The translations under genes and the position numbers were made by a program. This document shows, piece by piece, positions 27,160 to 36,560 of a stretch of DNA of 64,000 bases (position 1 is the first letter of the stretch; each line of letters begins with the position of its first letter). Origin of the DNA: JAJDTR01 sp965220415 (GTDB taxonomy: Bacteria; Poribacteria; WGA-4E; JAJDTR01); NCBI GenBank assembly GCA_965220415.1, contig OZ244829.1:4464001-4528000 (forward strand), given 5' to 3'. Under the pieces are notes generated by a model, which was not told the origin of the DNA, made no database searches, and was given only the letters and a program-made list of their open reading frames with translations.

Positions 27160-27330
27160 ATGAATTTTGGTCGGCGGAAAACCAAAAAATCGTCTGCAAA
27201 GTTTACGCACTGACCGACGTAACGAATGGAAGGATTCGGCATGAAGCCGAGGCAGGTGGATTAAAAGCGCGTGAACCCCAACGACCGGCGGGACGAAAGT
27301 TGTTGGGGTACTAACTATCGGTAATGTTCA
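27160..27330 (+). ncRNA. Candidate structured RNA (unassigned)
   Basis: A gene-free stretch with several nested complementary segments: TCGGC-ATGAA-GCCGA (near 27236-27250) and ACCCCAAC … GTTGGGGT with a GACGAAAG-type loop (27275-27309). There is also a possible outer pairing of GTCGG near 27170 with CCGAC near 27213. The purine-rich loops and short GC stems look like folded RNA (riboswitch, intron remnant or small RNA) rather than coding DNA. Strand is uncertain; on the minus strand it would lie in the leader of the sulfite reductase gene. Confidence 0.3.
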
Positions 27331-27408
27331 GGATTGCTCGCACACATCGTTTTGCTCTGGAAGGACTGTTCCCATCCTCTATCGACAAACTTCAACTCGC
27401 CCCAATGC

Positions 27409-28170
27409 CTACCACGTTGCGAAGTTCCTGAGGAATGAGGCCACCTCACCGGTAATGGCGTTCAATAAAGATTCACCCTTCTCCGCGGTCGCGTGTTGAG
27501 GTCCACCCATTGCGCCGGTCGGAGTCCACGTGCTCATCCGCTTGGCGACATTAATCCGCCCGCCGTGTTCGCTATGGAAGAACGGCGAATCCAATAGCGG
27601 CGGGCTTGAGGTAACTCGATCCATCCGCATAATCTCGCCATGCAGCCATAGCATCATGGAGGTCTCGTACTCGCAGGCGTGGGTCAACTGTTGTGTCTGC
27701 ATCCCATGATTTTCCGCCGCCATGACTGGTGACGCAACTGACCAATACGATGCTAGCGCCATCCAGAGTTCGTTGTACTCGTCCGACTCGTTGGCTAACT
27801 CCGTAATTGCTTGAGTGCCCGGAATAACATTGCCGCCGTGACCGTTCAAAAAGAAAATCCGTCGAAATCCCGCTCTGCTGATGGAACGCACAATGTTCTT
27901 AATAACTAATGTATAGACATGATTGGGAACGCTCGTCGTTCCCGGCAAATCAAGATGGTGATCCGAGGCGCCAAGCCACAACGTCGGTAAAAAGTACGTC
28001 TCTTCACGAAGTTCCCGTTCGACACGCTCGGCGACCGCCGTGACCAAATACGTATCCGTTAAGAGCGGCGAATGATGCCCATGCTGCTCCATCGAACCAA
28101 GAGGAATCACGACAACCTTATTCTTGTCCGATTGCTCAATATCCACCCAACAACCATCGCCATATTTCAC
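27409..28170 (-). CDS. Creatininase-family amidohydrolase
   Basis: 253 residues, starting at a GTG with GGAGG nine bases upstream. It has the metal-binding motifs of the creatininase/formamide-hydrolase family: GSMEQHGHHSPLLTDT, the loop FLNGHGGN, and a later HACEYETS. These ligate a pair of zinc or manganese ions that hydrolyse a cyclic or linear amide. Relatives include creatinine amidohydrolase, the riboflavin/F420 enzyme ArfB and the mycofactocin protein MftE. None of those pathways is represented nearby, so the substrate is unknown. It follows the acyl-CoA synthetase gene by 65 bases. Confidence 0.9.
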   Translation of the reverse strand: MKYGDGCWVDIEQSDKNKVVVIPLGSMEQHGHHSPLLTDTYLVTAVAERVERELREETYFLPTLWLGASDHHLDLPGTTSVPNHVYTLVIKNIVRSISRAGFRRIFFLNGHGGNVIPGTQAITELANESDEYNELWMALASYWSVASPVMAAENHGMQTQQLTHACEYETSMMLWLHGEIMRMDRVTSSPPLLDSPFFHSEHGGRINVAKRMSTWTPTGAMGGPQHATAEKGESLLNAITGEVASFLRNFATW

Positions 28171-28235
28171 AGTGTTTTCCCTCCTAAGCCCGATCCTCGA
28201 ACGCCGTTAAATCTCATCGTGTTGTGACACGTATT

Positions 28236-30041
28236 TCACTCCGTGTCATCTTCACCGTAAATATCGTTAACTACATCGCTGAAATGATCGAGAATAACTT
28301 GACGCTTCAGTTTGAGAGTTGGCGTCATCTCATCCTCTTCCTGCGTGAATTCCCGATTAATTACGGCGAACATCCTGGGGCGTTCAAAGTCTGCGAAGTC
28401 TACCACGAGACGATTGATTTCGCCTCGGATGAGTTGTCGAACCTCCTTCGTCTCGACCAGAGTGGCGTTATTCCCCGTATCCAAGCCTTGCTCTTTCCCA
28501 AATTCTTCGAGCGCGTCGAAACTCGGGACAACCAGCGCGGCTACACTTTTCTGACCATCCCCAATTAACATAACCTGACTGATATAGTCGCTACGAACGA
28601 GTTCGCTTTCAATCGGTTGCGGTGCGACATTTTTCCCGTTTGACAACACGAGAATGTTCTTCTTTCGGTCCGTAATCTTCAAGAACCCGTCTTCATCAAA
28701 CTGGCCGATATCACCGGTATGGAACCAGCCATCGGCATCGATTGCCTCTGCCGTATCTTCGGGGCGATTGTAATACCCCTGCATGATGTGCGGTCCCTTG
28801 GATAGGATTTCGCCGTCTTCTGCAATTTTGACTTCAACTCCCGGAATGGGTTTGCCAACGGTACCGAATTTCCATGCGTTGGGGGAATTTACGGAAATCA
28901 CCGGCGAAGTTTCGGTTAAGCCGTATCCTTCAAGAATCAGAATGCCGGCCGCATGGAAGAATTCCGCGATTGATTGAGGCAATGCGGCGCCGCCTGACAC
29001 AAAAAATTTCAATCGTCCGCCTACTCTGGCTAGAATCTTCCCGAATACTAATTTGTTTGCAAGCCCCATTTTAAGATTCAACAGGAAAGACGGTTCCCTG
29101 TGCGCCTGTATAGCCTGACTTACCTTCTTGCCGGTTTCTACACCCCAACCGAATATCTTCTGTTTAATGGGCGATCCCTCTTTGACTGCGCGAAGAATCC
29201 GCTCATGCATCGTTTCATAGAGACGGGGGACACTCGCCATGAGGGTAGGACGCACCTCCCCCAAGTTTTGAGCCACCGTAAACGGGCTTTCCGCATAGGC
29301 GATGGTGGAACCGCAAGTAAGCGGCAAATAATGCCCCGCCATTCGTTCAAACACGTGTGATAGAGGCAAGAATGACAGGAGCACATCTTCATGGCTAATG
29401 GCTACAAGCTCAAGGCAGGCACGGGCGTTGAACATGAAGTTGTGATGCGTGAGCATTGCTCCTTTCGGATCGCCGGTCGTCCCCGAAGTATAGATGATAG
29501 TAACGAGGTCATCGGGATTTGCCGCTTCGCTTGCTTCTTGGTAAATCTGAGTTCTATTCTCAACCTTCTTGCCGAGATCGCACACTCCCTCAAAGCTTAA
29601 ATCTTGATCGTCTGCGTCTGACTCTGTGGCGTCAAATACGATGACCCGTTCAGGATGCGAAACACTCTCTCGAAAACTCTCGATCTTTTTCAACTGATCT
29701 TCATTTGATACACATACGACCTTTGCTCCCGAATCTTTCACAATATACTCTACTTGGGCCGGTGTCAGCGTTGGAAACATGGGCACATTTACGCCGCCCG
29801 CAGCAATAATCGCCAAGTCCGTAATTGCCCATTCTGGACGGTTCTCGGACAATAATACGACGCGGTCACCTCGTTCCACTCCAAGTTCGATGAGTCCCAA
29901 GGCAAAGTTTTCCACACGCTCCCCGAGTTCGGCGTAGGAGATATCTTGATAGCTACCGTCAATCTTGCTAGAGAGTGCCGCCTTCGATCCATACTGACGA
30001 ATCGAGTTCGAAAGCATTTCATTAATCGTCATTTTTTCCAT
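28236..30041 (-). CDS. Long-chain acyl-CoA synthetase (AMP-binding)
   Basis: 601 residues from the ATG at 30041 (AAGGA upstream); ten further residues are possible. It has the adenylation motif IIYTSGTTGDPKGAMLTH, the GYGLTETSPV motif (A5), and the C-terminal hinge ITDRKKNILVLSNGKNVAPQ typical of long-chain fatty-acid CoA ligases of the FadD15/Faa type. It activates fatty acids with ATP and CoA at the membrane for breakdown or lipid synthesis. It is intact and full length. The downstream creatininase-family gene may share its transcript. Confidence 0.92.
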   Translation of the reverse strand: MEKMTINEMLSNSIRQYGSKAALSSKIDGSYQDISYAELGERVENFALGLIELGVERGDRVVLLSENRPEWAITDLAIIAAGGVNVPMFPTLTPAQVEYIVKDSGAKVVCVSNEDQLKKIESFRESVSHPERVIVFDATESDADDQDLSFEGVCDLGKKVENRTQIYQEASEAANPDDLVTIIYTSGTTGDPKGAMLTHHNFMFNARACLELVAISHEDVLLSFLPLSHVFERMAGHYLPLTCGSTIAYAESPFTVAQNLGEVRPTLMASVPRLYETMHERILRAVKEGSPIKQKIFGWGVETGKKVSQAIQAHREPSFLLNLKMGLANKLVFGKILARVGGRLKFFVSGGAALPQSIAEFFHAAGILILEGYGLTETSPVISVNSPNAWKFGTVGKPIPGVEVKIAEDGEILSKGPHIMQGYYNRPEDTAEAIDADGWFHTGDIGQFDEDGFLKITDRKKNILVLSNGKNVAPQPIESELVRSDYISQVMLIGDGQKSVAALVVPSFDALEEFGKEQGLDTGNNATLVETKEVRQLIRGEINRLVVDFADFERPRMFAVINREFTQEEDEMTPTLKLKRQVILDHFSDVVNDIYGEDDTE

Positions 30042-30216
30042 AATAGTTATCCTTGCATCTAGTCGGGACATTAGGAATCTGAAACTTGTTCGTGATGCTC
30101 GTTACGCAAGAAAACCACATAGGTTTGTGTGAAGATATTTTTGATACGAAGGGCTTATTTCGAAGGAAGGAACCGTGGACGCTGAATGCATACCGTTGGA
30201 TTCCAAAGCGCGATTG

Positions 30217-31047
30217 CTAGCGGTTAACGCGCTTACGTCTTCCCGTAACATGCGATGTCGGGACGCCTATCCCATCCACGGTGCTAGATGACCTCCGTGT
30301 AGTTTCATAGATGATCCAACTGCCCGCAATAACTAAGACAATACTGATTAATTGTGCGGTTGTCAATCCGGCGATGACTCGCTCGCTGGTTCGCCAGAAT
30401 TCGGCAAGGAATCGTTCAATTCCCGCCGCAATAAGTCCTGCACCAACTAACCACCCGGCTGTCCCCTCCTTCTCTTTCCGGACGCACCAAAGCAGCGCAA
30501 AACCGACGACCGACAATCCAAATTCATACAGGGGCGTCGGGTGTACGGGAACGTTTACGGGAACCGTGCCTTTTGGAAATGACATTGCCCAAGGCAAATC
30601 CGATGGCGGGCCATAATCGCCATCCCCGGAGAGGAAACATCCGATTCGTCCAATGCCGTATCCTAGAAGAAGTAGAGGAGCAAGGGCGTCAAGCGTTGGC
30701 AAGAGAGGAGCGGAAGATCGATGTATAACCCAGCTAGCGGCGCCAAGCCCTCCAATTAGGCCGCCATACCACACAAGCCCGCTGTTTGAGAACAGTTCTC
30801 TGAGTGAAAGGCTCCCATCTTGCAGGGATGAATAGAGTTTTGCGCCAATGATACCGCCTAAAGCGCCCCATAGAATAATAGATGAGGCAAGCCTAGGCTC
30901 AAGTCCTTTTCGTCTGAACTCGCGTTGCCCCATATACATACAAGTTAGGAAGGCAAGCGCCATCATCAGCCCATAACTGTGTACCGCTATGGGAAGGTGG
31001 ATTGGACCAAGGTGAAGGGTCCCTAAATCAAATATGGTTGGATACAT
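30217..31047 (-). CDS. lgt: Prolipoprotein diacylglyceryl transferase
   Basis: 276 residues, with about seven membrane helices. The Lgt signature region reads GRIGCFLSGDGDYGPPSDLPW (family pattern G-R-x-G-N-F-x-N-x-E), and the substrate-channel motif HPTPLYEF is present. Lgt transfers diacylglycerol from phosphatidylglycerol to the lipobox cysteine of prolipoproteins at the inner membrane. Several such substrates are encoded in this window (380-1222, 32901-33539, 44821-45867). It stands alone, with a MITE-filled gap upstream. Confidence 0.95.
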   Translation of the reverse strand: MYPTIFDLGTLHLGPIHLPIAVHSYGLMMALAFLTCMYMGQREFRRKGLEPRLASSIILWGALGGIIGAKLYSSLQDGSLSLRELFSNSGLVWYGGLIGGLGAASWVIHRSSAPLLPTLDALAPLLLLGYGIGRIGCFLSGDGDYGPPSDLPWAMSFPKGTVPVNVPVHPTPLYEFGLSVVGFALLWCVRKEKEGTAGWLVGAGLIAAGIERFLAEFWRTSERVIAGLTTAQLISIVLVIAGSWIIYETTRRSSSTVDGIGVPTSHVTGRRKRVNR

Positions 31048-31136
31048 GTTTCGTCACGAAAAAGAGAAATGGTTGTCTCATTCAACCGCAGCACTATGTT
31101 TTAGAGCCTGGTTGAAAAGTACATTTGTAGGGTGCG

Positions 31137-31172
31137 ATCAAAGGAGCGAAAAGCGACTGCGATAGAGATCCC
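31137..31172 (+). repeat. 36-bp dispersed unit inside MITE A copy 1
   Basis: Begins ATCAAAGGAG and ends GCGATAGAGATCCC. It interrupts the palindrome GGTGCG/CGCACC, which is intact in the other MITE copy (52252-52410). Confidence 0.75.
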
Positions 31173-31204
31173 CTGCGCACCAGCCTCTAAAAGCCCCAGA
31201 GGGG

Positions 31205-31240
31205 ATCAAGCGACTGAATAGGGAGCACGATAGAGATCCC
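31205..31240 (+). repeat. 36-bp dispersed unit inside MITE A copy 1
   Basis: Begins ATCAAGCGACTGAATAGG and ends ACGATAGAGATCCC. It is absent from the same place in the other MITE copy. Confidence 0.8.
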
Positions 31241-31631
31241 ACATGTACGCAGAAGACAAATTTAAAAACGCGAAATAACTTCCTATAAATGACTAAAATT
31301 GCTTTGCTACCGATTATTCAAACAGGCTCTTAAGGTAGGCAAGATATTCTAGAATACAACCGTGTCTGTGCACTAAAATCCCAATATCCACCAAAATCGC
31401 TACTGCATCATTAGAATATTCGACACCCTGAAAAATGTCAAGCAGAATCTCGCTCGCAATTTATTTGATTTTTTGATAAAAAAAGGCTTTGCAAACTTTT
31501 CTGAAATGTGCTATACTTGGCGCATCCAACTTCCAAGTAGACGCCGGAAGCGTTGTACCGTAAGGGTTTTACTCTGTTTTTTAGTGTTCTCCGCGACGTG
31601 TTCAGGTGTCGGAAAGGGCAGCAGAACTTAT

Positions 31632-32570
31632 ATGACTCGGCGGGAACTCTGGTTGGCGCTTGCGTCGGTTGAAGGCATCGGTCCGGTTCGGATGAATCGA
31701 CTCTTGGCTCGCTTTGGAAGTGCGGAAAAGGTATTTGATGCCGAATTCTCGGAAATCGCACGTCTTCCGCTGTTCAACCCGGTTTTGGCGTCCCACGTTT
31801 TGGAAAATCGGGAGCACCTCGGTAAATTTCGGCGTCAACTGGAGTGGCTTGAGAGTCAAGGCGTCGAGGTTTTGTGCGTAGAGGATGCAAATTACCCCGA
31901 TAAGCTGAAAACCGTTTCCAACGCTCCGCCAATTCTTTGTAAAAAAGGTAAATTGGCAACAATCGGTCGGAAGGCTATAGCAATTGTTGGTTCGACTCAG
32001 CCAACAGAGATTGGCGTTCTGACAACCTTGGAATTGTCCAAGTCACTCGCTCAGGCAGGTTTCACCGTAGTCAGTGGATTTGCCAGGGGTATTGACACTT
32101 CTGCCCATATCGGAGCGCTTTCCGTTGGTGGAAGGACCGTGGGAGTGTTTGGTGGAGATCTTTTCTCGATATACCCCACGGAGAATCGACCGCTTGCAGC
32201 GCAAGTTTGTAAGAGTGGCATGCTCCTGTCCGAGCATCCGTTTTCTACGCGGCCCACGCCTGCCAACCTAATTTTACGTAACCGAATCATTAGTGGGCTG
32301 TCAATTGCGACAATCGTAGTTGAAGCCAGAGAAAACGGCGGCGCAGTGCGCACGGCGGGATATGCTCTCGAACAAGGACGTGCAGTTTTCGCTTACGACT
32401 GGCAAAATAGTCATCGTTTGAGCGAAGGCCCTCGCTATCTTCTTCGGCGGGGGGCAATACCAGTCACCCTAAGCCGGTTGAATGACCTTCAGAGTCGTCT
32501 ATTAAATCCGGAACTGTTCACGGTGCAACCGAGGAATAGTTCTCTCGTTGAACAACTGGAACTGTTTTAG
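31632..32570 (+). CDS. dprA: DNA processing protein A (DprA/Smf)
   Basis: 312 residues from the ATG at 31632, where homology begins (MTRRELWLALASVEGIG, helix-hairpin-helix); an open frame reaches back to 31473 but adds unlike sequence. The Rossmann core carries IAIVGSTQPTEIG, SGFARGIDTSAHIGAL and PTPANLILRNRIISGLS, the signature of DprA. It loads RecA on incoming single-stranded DNA during natural transformation. There is no C-terminal winged-helix extension, so it is the short form. It is alone on the plus strand, downstream of the MITE. Confidence 0.92.
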   Translation: MTRRELWLALASVEGIGPVRMNRLLARFGSAEKVFDAEFSEIARLPLFNPVLASHVLENREHLGKFRRQLEWLESQGVEVLCVEDANYPDKLKTVSNAPPILCKKGKLATIGRKAIAIVGSTQPTEIGVLTTLELSKSLAQAGFTVVSGFARGIDTSAHIGALSVGGRTVGVFGGDLFSIYPTENRPLAAQVCKSGMLLSEHPFSTRPTPANLILRNRIISGLSIATIVVEARENGGAVRTAGYALEQGRAVFAYDWQNSHRLSEGPRYLLRRGAIPVTLSRLNDLQSRLLNPELFTVQPRNSSLVEQLELF

Positions 32571-32900
32571 GAGGTGTTTTTGAAGACTTAAGAAATTCAG
32601 GTAGTTAAAAATTTGGAAAAATGTGCAGGTTTTTCTTTACAACAATCGAAATTTCTGGTAGACTATACTCTACCTTGCACATATTAAGTCAAAAACATGC
32701 GGATGCTTGGTTGATTGAAAGCATTACAACACCTGGCTTGTTCTTGAGGTTTGACATTGGCGCTGTTGCTAACGGGATTGAAAACCAATTGGGGACTTCA
32801 CCCTTCGGGCGCATCAGCCGATTCTAATTGCGAGGACTGATTTAGGCTGTCTAGCTAAACCTAGATGTTTTTATACACAAATCAAAAAGGAGTAGAAATA
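32571..32900. other. Gap upstream of the lipoprotein gene
   Basis: No gene seen. It contains AT-rich segments such as TATACT near 32664 and a TTGACA at 32751 that could belong to a promoter of the lipoprotein gene, but neither pairs convincingly with a second hexamer. Confidence 0.35.
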
Positions 32901-33539
32901 ATGCAAAAGCTCTTTCGAACCTTAGCTTTGGTAATGACTGCGATGTTGGTATCCTACGTAGTTGGATGCGGTGGTGGCGAGACGACGACGGAAGGCCCGC
33001 CGTCAGCTACGACCGTTACCGCTGATCCGCCGAGTGGATCCACGGTTCCGTCAAATGCCGAAATCACGCTTACCCTTGATCAGGCAGTCGATGCTGTGGC
33101 AGGCGCCACGGGCGCGGGGAAAAACTGGAAGATTCCGGCAGCCGCAAGCCTGAATGTTACCTGGACCAACAAAGATGGATCCGCCGGTGGCCCGGTCACG
33201 TTCAACTATACGCTTCAAGCGCCTGACACCGACCCGCCGGAGATTACCGGAGGAAACGTATCCAATGGAGCCAAGGACGTCGATCCTGGACCGCTAAACG
33301 CGGACAAAATCCAAATCACGTTTAATGAGAATGTTACCGGTTCCGCCGAATTGAACTTTGAGGACAATACGTCGGCTGGTTGGCAAGGGGCGGTTACGGG
33401 CAAGAATGCCGAACTTACCCCGGTTGCAGGAAAGGAACTCGCCAACTCTGTGACCTATGTAGTCGTGCTCAATGTAACCGATGCGGCAGGCAATAAAGCT
33501 GAGTTCAAGGTCGAGTTTACCACCAAAGCAAAAGAATAG
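32901..33539 (+). CDS. Lipoprotein with two Ig-like (Big_5-type) domains
   Basis: 212 residues from the ATG at 32901 (AAGGAG, 8-base spacer). A signal peptide ends in the lipobox VVGCGGG, so Lgt should lipidate Cys23. Two beta-sandwich repeats follow, each opening with an Asp/Pro-rich motif (ADPPSGSTVP and TDPPEITGGN) and containing I-T-L-T-L-D-Q-A-V or I-Q-I-T-F-N-E-N-V. This pattern is typical of bacterial Ig-like domain 5 in surface proteins. It is probably a structural or adhesive surface lipoprotein. The gene ends in a very strong terminator. Confidence 0.82.
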   Translation: MQKLFRTLALVMTAMLVSYVVGCGGGETTTEGPPSATTVTADPPSGSTVPSNAEITLTLDQAVDAVAGATGAGKNWKIPAAASLNVTWTNKDGSAGGPVTFNYTLQAPDTDPPEITGGNVSNGAKDVDPGPLNADKIQITFNENVTGSAELNFEDNTSAGWQGAVTGKNAELTPVAGKELANSVTYVVVLNVTDAAGNKAEFKVEFTTKAKE

Positions 33540-33578
33540 GTGGAACCTCGCTACTCGGTTTGTTGGAATGTATTTCTC

Positions 33579-33612
33579 AAGGCAACACGTTCTAGAACGT
33601 GTTGCCTTTTTT
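33579..33612 (+). terminator. Rho-independent terminator of the lipoprotein gene
   Basis: Perfect inverted repeat GGCAACACGTTC/GAACGTGTTGCC (33581-33606) followed by six T residues (33607-33612), with AA before the stem that could pair with the T tract. About 40 bases after the stop codon. Confidence 0.95.
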
Positions 33613-33778
33613 GTTGCATTTTCAAGAGCAAGCTTCCGTTCTCAAGGTTGATTGTAGGGGACTGCCCCTGTGCCGTCCCCCTGAGGTTCAAGTTCAGGGA
33701 ATCCGTCTAGTATTGGTGGGATACACTGTCGCAAAATCCTTAACTTCGCCTGTACTCGGCGGGCAGGAAATCGCTCTG

Positions 33779-33814
33779 ATCAACTGAATGAATAATGAGG
33801 GCGATAGAAATCCC
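33779..33814 (+). repeat. 36-bp dispersed unit
   Basis: Begins ATCAACTGAATGAATAATG and ends GCGATAGAAATCCC. Confidence 0.7.
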
Positions 33815-33864
33815 ATAGAGATCTCAAGGCGAAAGTTGATCTTACTGCTCTTACGGTAGATGCG

Positions 33865-33900
33865 TTCAAGCGAGTGGATAAGGAGTGCGCTTGAGATCCC
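33865..33900 (+). repeat. 36-bp dispersed unit (diverged)
   Basis: Begins TTCAAGCGAGTGGATAAG and ends TGAGATCCC. Fifty bases after the previous copy. Confidence 0.65.
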
Positions 33901-34357
33901 TTTCCAACCGTTCCGAGCCCCGCCCCTACGGAAACGAGCGCCATGAATTATCTTCCGTGGAGTCCTATTTTTGAATGGATTGGTACTCCCTCACCCAAGT
34001 CTACATGGGTGTTAACTGTATAAAACATTGAAACCGCATGCTTTGCGCCCCAAAACGTTTGACTTGGTTCCGATGGGGACACTCCGCATGTCGTCTCATG
34101 GCAGTGAAGGAACGCCATGACTGTCCCGGATCGACGGCACGCAACCGTCATAGGCTAATTTTGGGAAGGTGTCTGTTTCAAAGCGAGAGAAAATAGAAGA
34201 GCGTTCTATCTGGGAGGCTAAGGGAGGAGAGAGAAAATCGGAAATTCAATAACTGCAGGTGCTTTCAAGCGTGGAGACAGCATTCCTATCGGGATTGGTA
34301 AAACCCTACTATTGCCACTTCCATAACGGTTGGAGCATAGCATACACTCAACCAAAA

Positions 34358-35059
34358 TTAAATCAAACGTAGCCAATCACTTAATAGAAAATCTACACGC
34401 TGAATCAAGAGCGACACACGCCCCATTACGGTGTTGCCAAATGCCGATCCGAACCCCACCATAAGAAAAATGATCCCCACCTTTGAGATTTTGCCGACAA
34501 CTCCCCGGTGTTCAATCGAGAAGAAGAAGTAGGTCAGGGTACAGATTACGCCGACAAGCATCAGGATTGCACCGAAAATCTCAAATGGTCCCAGAGTTCC
34601 GGCATGAATTTGCCCGTACGATGTCAATGTGCCGTGCACCTGACGGAAGATGTACGCATTCATAACATTGGGAATGGCAAGTCCCGAACCGATTCCGATC
34701 AAAATCGCAATCGGATACCGGATCAACCAACTGTATTTCGGAACAACACGAGCAAAAAACAGCAGACCGATGGCAATCGGAATGAGTTTGAGGAGTCCCA
34801 TGAATTCACGTTCCGTGACCGCTTCCCAGAACGGATCCCATCCAAACTTGATTAATCCTTGATGGATTGAGAACACGATTCCATAGCCTACCGAGAGCCC
34901 TACAAAGAGATATTCGGCGAAACGGTAAAATGGATTGTCACGATAGAGAAAACTATAAATGCACAATGTAAAAAATGCGGCAATCCATATTCCAAATATT
35001 TGAGCATTCGATGTCACAAAATCGACCAGCAGCGTTACTAAGTCTGTCAAGACTCCCAC
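34358..35059 (-). CDS. Multi-pass membrane protein, fourth gene of a membrane operon
   Basis: 233 residues from a GTG at 35059 (AGGAGG, 8-base spacer). Six or seven hydrophobic helices alternate with short loops, for example VGYGIVFSIHQGLIKFGWDP and AIGLLFFARVVPKYSWLIRY. No catalytic motif is visible and I do not recognise the family. It is 12 bases downstream of the preceding gene of a four-gene unit (36561, 35892, 35072, 34358) in which all products are inner-membrane proteins. I infer one membrane complex; its role is unknown. Confidence 0.75.
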   Translation of the reverse strand: MGVLTDLVTLLVDFVTSNAQIFGIWIAAFFTLCIYSFLYRDNPFYRFAEYLFVGLSVGYGIVFSIHQGLIKFGWDPFWEAVTEREFMGLLKLIPIAIGLLFFARVVPKYSWLIRYPIAILIGIGSGLAIPNVMNAYIFRQVHGTLTSYGQIHAGTLGPFEIFGAILMLVGVICTLTYFFFSIEHRGVVGKISKVGIIFLMVGFGSAFGNTVMGRVSLLIQRVDFLLSDWLRLI

Positions 35060-35071
35060 TTCATAAACCTC

Positions 35072-35887
35072 CTATTGCGTCCTGCGCCGTTGGATAAAGA
35101 AGGCAACATTTCCAATAACGACCAAGACAAAAACGAGCAGATGTACGAACGATTGAACGCTCATGCCCGCCGTTGCTTTTTCAGGCGTGTCGATTAACGT
35201 TTCATATTCGGCTGCTCCCAACAGTCCGGGCATCAACCCGACCAACTGCCCTGTTTGTATGAAGGGATATAGTTCGGAAACCATCACCCCTGTTACTCCT
35301 GCCGCAACCTGTTGTTTATACTTGGGGTTTGCATATGTAATCCAAAGTCCCGGCGTCGCCGACGAAGCCAAATCGAGCACCAGCGCGATGTGGTCGTAAT
35401 TCTTTACGTCCTGCATCATTGGAATTTCGGATAAAGGCTTTCCTCGATAGTCAGCGTCAAAAACGCTGTCAATCGCTGTTCCCATCCCGAGAATGACTAG
35501 TGTACCGCCGGGCCGGAAACCGAGAAACACATAATCCTCTCCATCCACCGCTCCCATCTCCGCCGCGGTGTCGCTCATCACCCTGTCACCCAACCTGGCG
35601 CCAACGTTAAGTAATGTCATACCGATCACTCTCACATTTTTACTGAAACAGTGCCGCAAAACCGCAACCGCCATTGGCTCTAGCTCTGCTAACGACGAAG
35701 GTCCGTAATCAAATGCCATGAGAATCGTGGAGTCCGGCGGAAGTTCATCAATGAAGTCATATACGCTTCGTGTAGGCTGGGAGACCGTGATAGGAAAGCG
35801 GACGTTCAACAGCGTGGGGATAATCACCGCTATCGCGACGAGAATGAAAACAATGCGCCGGTCGATACTCATCAATTTTTCCAACAT
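35072..35887 (-). CDS. Membrane-anchored protein, third gene of the membrane operon
   Basis: 271 residues from the ATG at 35887, preceded by GGAGGAGGGG; the longer frame (35929) would overlap the previous gene by 38 bases. One N-terminal transmembrane helix (RRIVFILVAIAVIIPTLL), a soluble alpha/beta domain of about 200 residues (DSTILMAFDYGPSSLAELEP … YVFLGFRPGGTLVILGMG), and one C-terminal helix followed by a basic tail (RRRTQ). The soluble part should face the periplasm. It could be a substrate-binding or scaffold subunit; no named family is recognised. Confidence 0.75.
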   Translation of the reverse strand: MLEKLMSIDRRIVFILVAIAVIIPTLLNVRFPITVSQPTRSVYDFIDELPPDSTILMAFDYGPSSLAELEPMAVAVLRHCFSKNVRVIGMTLLNVGARLGDRVMSDTAAEMGAVDGEDYVFLGFRPGGTLVILGMGTAIDSVFDADYRGKPLSEIPMMQDVKNYDHIALVLDLASSATPGLWITYANPKYKQQVAAGVTGVMVSELYPFIQTGQLVGLMPGLLGAAEYETLIDTPEKATAGMSVQSFVHLLVFVLVVIGNVAFFIQRRRTQ

Positions 35888-35891
35888 CGCA

Positions 35892-36536
35892 TCAATCCCC
35901 TCCTCCCAGATAGGAGCGTTCAATTCCAAAGATAATCCGAATGGATTGAGAAATCACTCCCAGGCTGACGCCGAGGATGATTCCCCGACGAGAGGAAAGA
36001 TTCGGATTGTCCAAAATCCACTGTCTCGCTGTCGATGGAATATTCTCTCCTGCAGGAATCAGTTCGTTCCAGAGGAGATCGCCGATGGGCGCATTTCCAA
36101 TCATGACGATAAGTGCGGCGGCGAGTAGGAGCGTCGCTTCCAGTGTGCGGGCGCGGAAGGCGCGATACGAGGCGGAGGCGATAAAAAAGGCGAGCAGGGA
36201 AAACATCGTTGCGTCCATCGGCACTTGAACATTGTCGAAAAACCATACAAAATACTTGTTAGTCGGTCCGAATGGCAGCCCAAACACAACCATTACGATC
36301 ATTCCGATGAAAACCAAGTAGCTGTACTGCCAATGCTCAACTCGACGTTTTATGCGTATCACATGCGAATGCACAAGCGTAACCACGCCAATAACAAGTG
36401 CGAACGGACCAATAATCAGGTGCCACTTGATGACTTCGGCTCGCACCCCTTCAGAAAAGGGGTGCGGACTAAACTCGACCAGCGTCATTACAATACCGAA
36501 TAGGAAACACAGAACTAACGGAACTTGTCGTCTCAT
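35892..36536 (-). CDS. Multi-pass membrane protein, second gene of the membrane operon
   Basis: 214 residues with about six transmembrane helices, starting MRRQVPLVLCFLFGIVMTLVE. Histidine and arginine residues cluster at the helix ends (LVHSHVIRIKRRVEHWQYSY), but no cofactor motif stands out. The gene is four bases from the next and 24 bases after the previous one. Family not recognised. Confidence 0.75.
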   Translation of the reverse strand: MRRQVPLVLCFLFGIVMTLVEFSPHPFSEGVRAEVIKWHLIIGPFALVIGVVTLVHSHVIRIKRRVEHWQYSYLVFIGMIVMVVFGLPFGPTNKYFVWFFDNVQVPMDATMFSLLAFFIASASYRAFRARTLEATLLLAAALIVMIGNAPIGDLLWNELIPAGENIPSTARQWILDNPNLSSRRGIILGVSLGVISQSIRIIFGIERSYLGGGD

Positions 36537-36560
36537 AATCCGTGGTCGGATATCCGACTA

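Larger units (their letters stand above)
31104..31329. mobile_element. MITE-like element, family A, copy 1 (226 bp)
   Basis: Ends GAGCCTGGTTGAA and TTCAAACAGGCTC, flanked by TTA at 31101-31103 and 31330-31332. Same family as 52252-52410, sharing the internal block TGTAGGGTGCG … CACCAGCCTCTAAAA. It is longer than copy 2 because two 36-bp units lie inside it. Confidence 0.8.
33613..34357. other. Repeat-bearing gap without a gene
   Basis: About 745 bases. It holds two 36-bp units (33779-33814, 33865-33900) and a short GC-rich palindrome (GGGGACTGCCCC near 33657). A 67-codon frame on the minus strand at 33948-34151 has no supporting features. Nothing else is recognised. Confidence 0.5.
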
